DNA from: CBDDRG01 sp051306415
GTDB lineage: Bacteria > Pseudomonadota > Gammaproteobacteria > Pseudomonadales > Porticoccaceae
Assembly (NCBI GenBank): GCA_051306415.1
Contig: JBPPNE010000119.1
Span: 1 to 7,783, forward strand
Direction: 5' to 3'
DNA length: 7,783 bases
Numbering within the stretch: position 1 is the stretch's first letter; every line of letters begins with the position of its first letter. The translations under genes and the position numbers were made by a program. Below, piece by piece: positions 5,405 through 7,783 of this stretch. The notes below the pieces were generated by a model. That model did no database searches, was not told the DNA's origin, and saw only the letters and a list, made by a program, of their open reading frames with translations.

Positions 5405-6619
5405 CTATGACTTGGGGCTGGTCAACTGCAACCACCGGTGCAATACGGTCGAGCCCACCATGTCGGAGGTGGTGTTGAGTAGCGAACGCGCCCGCGCAAT
5501 GATCCAGTCCACCGACAGCAACAGGGCCAGTGCTTCCGTTGGCAATCCCAGTCCGCCCAGGACCAACGTCAGGGCAACTACCCCGGCTTCGGGTACGCCC
5601 GCCACGCCCATGGCGGCGACCACGCAATACAGCGCGGCAAAAACCTGCATCGCCAGGCTCATGTCAATGCCTGACGCCTGCGCCAGTGCCAGTAGCGTAA
5701 AACCCTCGTACAGAATAATGCCGTCGTTGTTCAAATTGGTGCCGACACAGGCGGCGAGCGTCGAGGCGCGCCGGGAGATGCCGAGCCGGTCCAGCGCCCG
5801 CAAGGTCAGCGGCAGCGCCACCAGGCTGCTGTTGACACTGAAGGCATAGAGCGCGGGCTCAATAGCGTGGCGCCAGAAATGGCCCAAGCCGAGGCGCGCG
5901 AACAGTAGCAGCCAGGCGCTGTAGGTGAATAGCACATGGATGGCCATGCCGAGGAGGCAAAGCGCGACGTATTGTCCGAGGCCGGTGAACGGTTGCAGGC
6001 CGTGCTCCGCGGTCACCTTGGCACTCGCCGCAAACACCGCGAACGGAACCAGCTTCACGATCCAGATCAGCAGCGTCTCGCAGAGGTCCCTGGTCACGGA
6101 GACCAACACCTCGCTCTTGTCCATCAGCGCCAGAGCGCTGGCGTCCTGTTTCAGTCGCACCCGTCGCCAGGCAAAGCCGAAGGCAATCGCGATCAGCACC
6201 AAGGGCATGATGCTGTTGTCGGCGAAGGGCTGAACGATGCTGGTGGGTAGTTGCTTGGCGAGAAGCTCGCCAAAGTCGATTGCGTGCAGAGTCGCAGGGG
6301 CCGCGCTCATCAGTGGTTTCAGGTACCGCCCCGGCTCAAACAGATTGGCGACAGCGAGTCCGATGCCGATCGCAAAGGTTGCGTTGATGAGCGCGACCGC
6401 CAGCAGCTTGAGAAAGTCTGCGCCGGCGACGCGAAAGCGCAGAATGGCCTCCAACACGGCGAAGAACACCAGTGGCGTGGCGGCCGCCTTGATCAGTTGC
6501 AACACCCACTTCGCTACGGGCGTGAAGGCGAGCGCGGTGGCTGGCGCCGCCAGCCCCAGAGCGGCACCGGCAATCAGCGCGACAATGATCCAGCCGATGG
6601 TGCCGGCGAAAGCTTTCAT
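5405..6619 (-). CDS. SDF-family dicarboxylate/amino acid:cation symporter, divergent
   Basis: A 404-residue integral inner-membrane protein of the GltPh/DctA (SDF) family, which carries dicarboxylates or acidic and small neutral amino acids with Na+ or H+. Hydrophobic segments run almost throughout, as expected for eight membrane helices and two re-entrant hairpins. Family blocks, with GltPh equivalents, are FSVNSSLVALP (usually RSSS..LP, hairpin 1), GTNLNNDGIILYEG (usually NMDGT), GVAGVPEAGVVALTLVLGGLGLP (hairpin 2) and SVDWIIARARSLLNTTSD. In the last block Arg, Asn and Asp matching R397, N401 and D405 are kept, but the position of D394, which holds the substrate amino group in GltPh, is Ala. 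The substrate is therefore probably not a standard amino acid. The ATG at 6619 is chosen; a TTG at 6655 would add 12 residues, and neither has a strong ribosome site. Its terminator is at 5354-5388. Confidence 0.9.
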   Translation of the reverse strand: MKAFAGTIGWIIVALIAGAALGLAAPATALAFTPVAKWVLQLIKAAATPLVFFAVLEAILRFRVAGADFLKLLAVALINATFAIGIGLAVANLFEPGRYLKPLMSAAPATLHAIDFGELLAKQLPTSIVQPFADNSIMPLVLIAIAFGFAWRRVRLKQDASALALMDKSEVLVSVTRDLCETLLIWIVKLVPFAVFAASAKVTAEHGLQPFTGLGQYVALCLLGMAIHVLFTYSAWLLLFARLGLGHFWRHAIEPALYAFSVNSSLVALPLTLRALDRLGISRRASTLAACVGTNLNNDGIILYEGFTLLALAQASGIDMSLAMQVFAALYCVVAAMGVAGVPEAGVVALTLVLGGLGLPTEALALLLSVDWIIARARSLLNTTSDMVGSTVLHRWLQLTSPKS

Positions 6620-6805
6620 GGGCTGGAGTACCAATCGGCGGGAGAGTTCATGCAACTATGACCCGGGCATTGTGACTGTGTATCGTCGCCGCTTTGATAT
6701 CTTTGCAGAGCGTTCTGTCGCGACCAAGACTGCCCAGGTATCATGGAAGCGTTGACCTGGCGCTGCTTGGGGGCGAAATCGTCGATATCACTGGAGTAAA
6801 GAATA
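6620..6805. other. Divergent intergenic region, symporter/monooxygenase
   Basis: This 186-nt gap must carry the promoters of both diverging genes. A TTGACC (6752-6757) could be a -35 box for the rightward gene, but no good -10 is spaced from it. A 6-bp inverted repeat (CCAGGT 6734-6739, ACCTGG 6755-6760) overlaps that hexamer. Nothing else stands out. Confidence 0.4.
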
Positions 6806-7783
6806 ATGAAATTTGGCGTTCTCCAATTTTTTAGCTGGCCCGGCCGGCGCATGGATTTGACGACAGTCTACCAGCGTGCGCTCGAACGTATCGACATCAT
6901 GGACCGCAGTGGCTACGACTGCGTGTGGCTTGCCGAGCACCATTTCACTACCTACAGCGTCTGCCCTTCCGTCCACCTGATGGCAATGCACGTAGCGGAC
7001 CGCACCCGCAATCTGCGTATTGGTACCGGCGTATCACTGGCTGCCTTCTATCATCCCCTGCGTTTGGCTGAGGAAATCGCGTTGTTGGACGTGCTCAGCG
7101 GCGGCCGCATCAACTGGGGCGCTGGCCGGGGATTCGATCCCGGCGAATTCAAGGCCTTCGGCGTACCGCTGGAGGAGAGTTACTCCCGCTTCCAGGAGGC
7201 GGTGGATATCGTGGTCGCGGCCTGGCGCGACGAGCGTCTGAACTGGGCGGGTCGGCATTGGAATTTCAGTGACGTGGAGGTGTTGCCGAAACCCCACCAA
7301 CGACCTCATCCACCGTTTTGGGTGGCCGCATCCTCGCCGCCCGCGATCGAGTGGGCGGCTCGCCAAGGCTACTCGATTATGCTCGATCCCCACTGCAGCC
7401 TGGGTGATCTCGGCAAGAAGCGCGAGATCTATCACCGGGCGCTCGCTGCACATGGCCACACCGTCAAGGGTCGCGAGCTGCCGATGGCGCGCCTGATCGC
7501 GATTGCGGACACGGCAGGGGAAGCGGAGCAAGTCGCCCGTCAGGGCGCGGCCTGGACGATCAGTGCCTACGCCAACAAGGACAATGCGGGCAGCGCCATC
7601 AGTGCGGGTCTACTGACGCAAGTGCCGGTGGGGAGTGGGGAGATCGACGCCATCGATCGTTACGTCAATGAAGTGATAATTCACGGTACGCCGGGGCAAG
7701 TGGTGGACAAAATCCTGCGGCTGCGGGAAGAAATCGCCCTCGACTATCTGCTGTGCGCGCCGGTGAGCAACCAGTCCTTCATG
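6806..7783 (+). CDS. LLM-class flavin-dependent oxidoreductase, luciferase-like, 3' end missing
   Basis: A member of the bacterial luciferase-like superfamily: TIM-barrel monooxygenases that use reduced FMN (or F420 in other branches) and oxygen. The frame is open for 326 codons to the window edge, with ATG at 6806 and GGAG 9 nt upstream; families of this type run to about 340-370 residues, so only a short C-terminal piece is missing. Motifs are MKFGVLQFF at strand 1, GYDCVWLAEHHFTTY (36-50, the EHHF block that in LuxA contains the active-site His44), LRIGTGVSL (70-78), HPLRLAEEIALLDVLSGGRINWGAGRGF (83-110) and PPFWVAASSPPAIEWAARQG. It resembles LuxA but there is no luxB, luxCDE or other partner in view, so light emission is not implied. 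Substrate unknown; oxidation of an aldehyde, ketone or xenobiotic is possible. Divergent from the symporter gene. Confidence 0.93.
   Translation, partial: MKFGVLQFFSWPGRRMDLTTVYQRALERIDIMDRSGYDCVWLAEHHFTTYSVCPSVHLMAMHVADRTRNLRIGTGVSLAAFYHPLRLAEEIALLDVLSGGRINWGAGRGFDPGEFKAFGVPLEESYSRFQEAVDIVVAAWRDERLNWAGRHWNFSDVEVLPKPHQRPHPPFWVAASSPPAIEWAARQGYSIMLDPHCSLGDLGKKREIYHRALAAHGHTVKGRELPMARLIAIADTAGEAEQVARQGAAWTISAYANKDNAGSAISAGLLTQVPVGSGEIDAIDRYVNEVIIHGTPGQVVDKILRLREEIALDYLLCAPVSNQSFM

Noticed and set aside
6620..6655. Longer symporter start at TTG 6655
   Set aside because: TTG is a rare start and no ribosome site precedes it; the ATG at 6619 leads directly into the first membrane segment. The choice is not certain.
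5925..6755. Several plus-strand frames opposite the symporter gene
   Set aside because: They are low-complexity antisense frames over a clear membrane protein, with no motif.
1..7783. Defence system, CRISPR array, integron, prophage or insertion sequence
   Set aside because: No nuclease-helicase pairs, regularly spaced repeats, transposase, integrase or terminal repeats were seen; all genes but the LRR lipoprotein belong to known families, and the left operon and rsmJ are housekeeping.

Overview
The window looks like a chromosomal segment of a GC-rich gammaproteobacterium, probably of the Pseudomonas-like or marine Cellvibrionales-like group. The evidence is the gene order dapA - bamC - MBL-fold hydrolase - purC, which is familiar from Pseudomonas and relatives, and the presence of rsmJ, a mainly gammaproteobacterial rRNA methyltransferase. 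The genus cannot be fixed from this sequence alone. No phage, transposon, CRISPR array, tRNA or rRNA was seen.

Layout. (1) Positions 1-3468, + strand, form a probable operon: the 3' part of dapA (lysine and peptidoglycan precursor synthesis), bamC (outer-membrane assembly lipoprotein), a YycJ/WalJ-like metallo-beta-lactamase-fold hydrolase that starts 6 nt after bamC, and purC (purine synthesis). (2) Positions 3469-3937 hold no gene but are not featureless. A weak terminator-like hairpin follows purC. An 80-nt stretch that is 80% A+T lies between two arms of an inverted repeat. A cluster of DnaA-box sequences follows, one of them a perfect TTATCCACA. Together these resemble a replication-origin or DnaA-binding element. 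(3) A short leucine-rich-repeat lipoprotein gene (minus) and rsmJ (plus) diverge from a 177-nt intergenic region containing two dyads. (4) A divergent member of the SDF (dicarboxylate/amino acid:cation symporter) family is on the minus strand, convergent with rsmJ; its intrinsic terminator overlaps the rsmJ stop codon. (5) A luciferase-like (LLM) flavin monooxygenase runs off the right end on the plus strand.

The left operon joins cell-wall precursor supply, envelope assembly and purine synthesis. The right half is a set of individually transcribed genes with no evident shared pathway. The best candidate for something undescribed is the origin-like element between purC and the lipoprotein gene. 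Both flanking genes point towards it, which is not the usual arrangement at a bidirectional chromosomal origin, so a DnaA-titrating or regulatory element is an equally serious reading.
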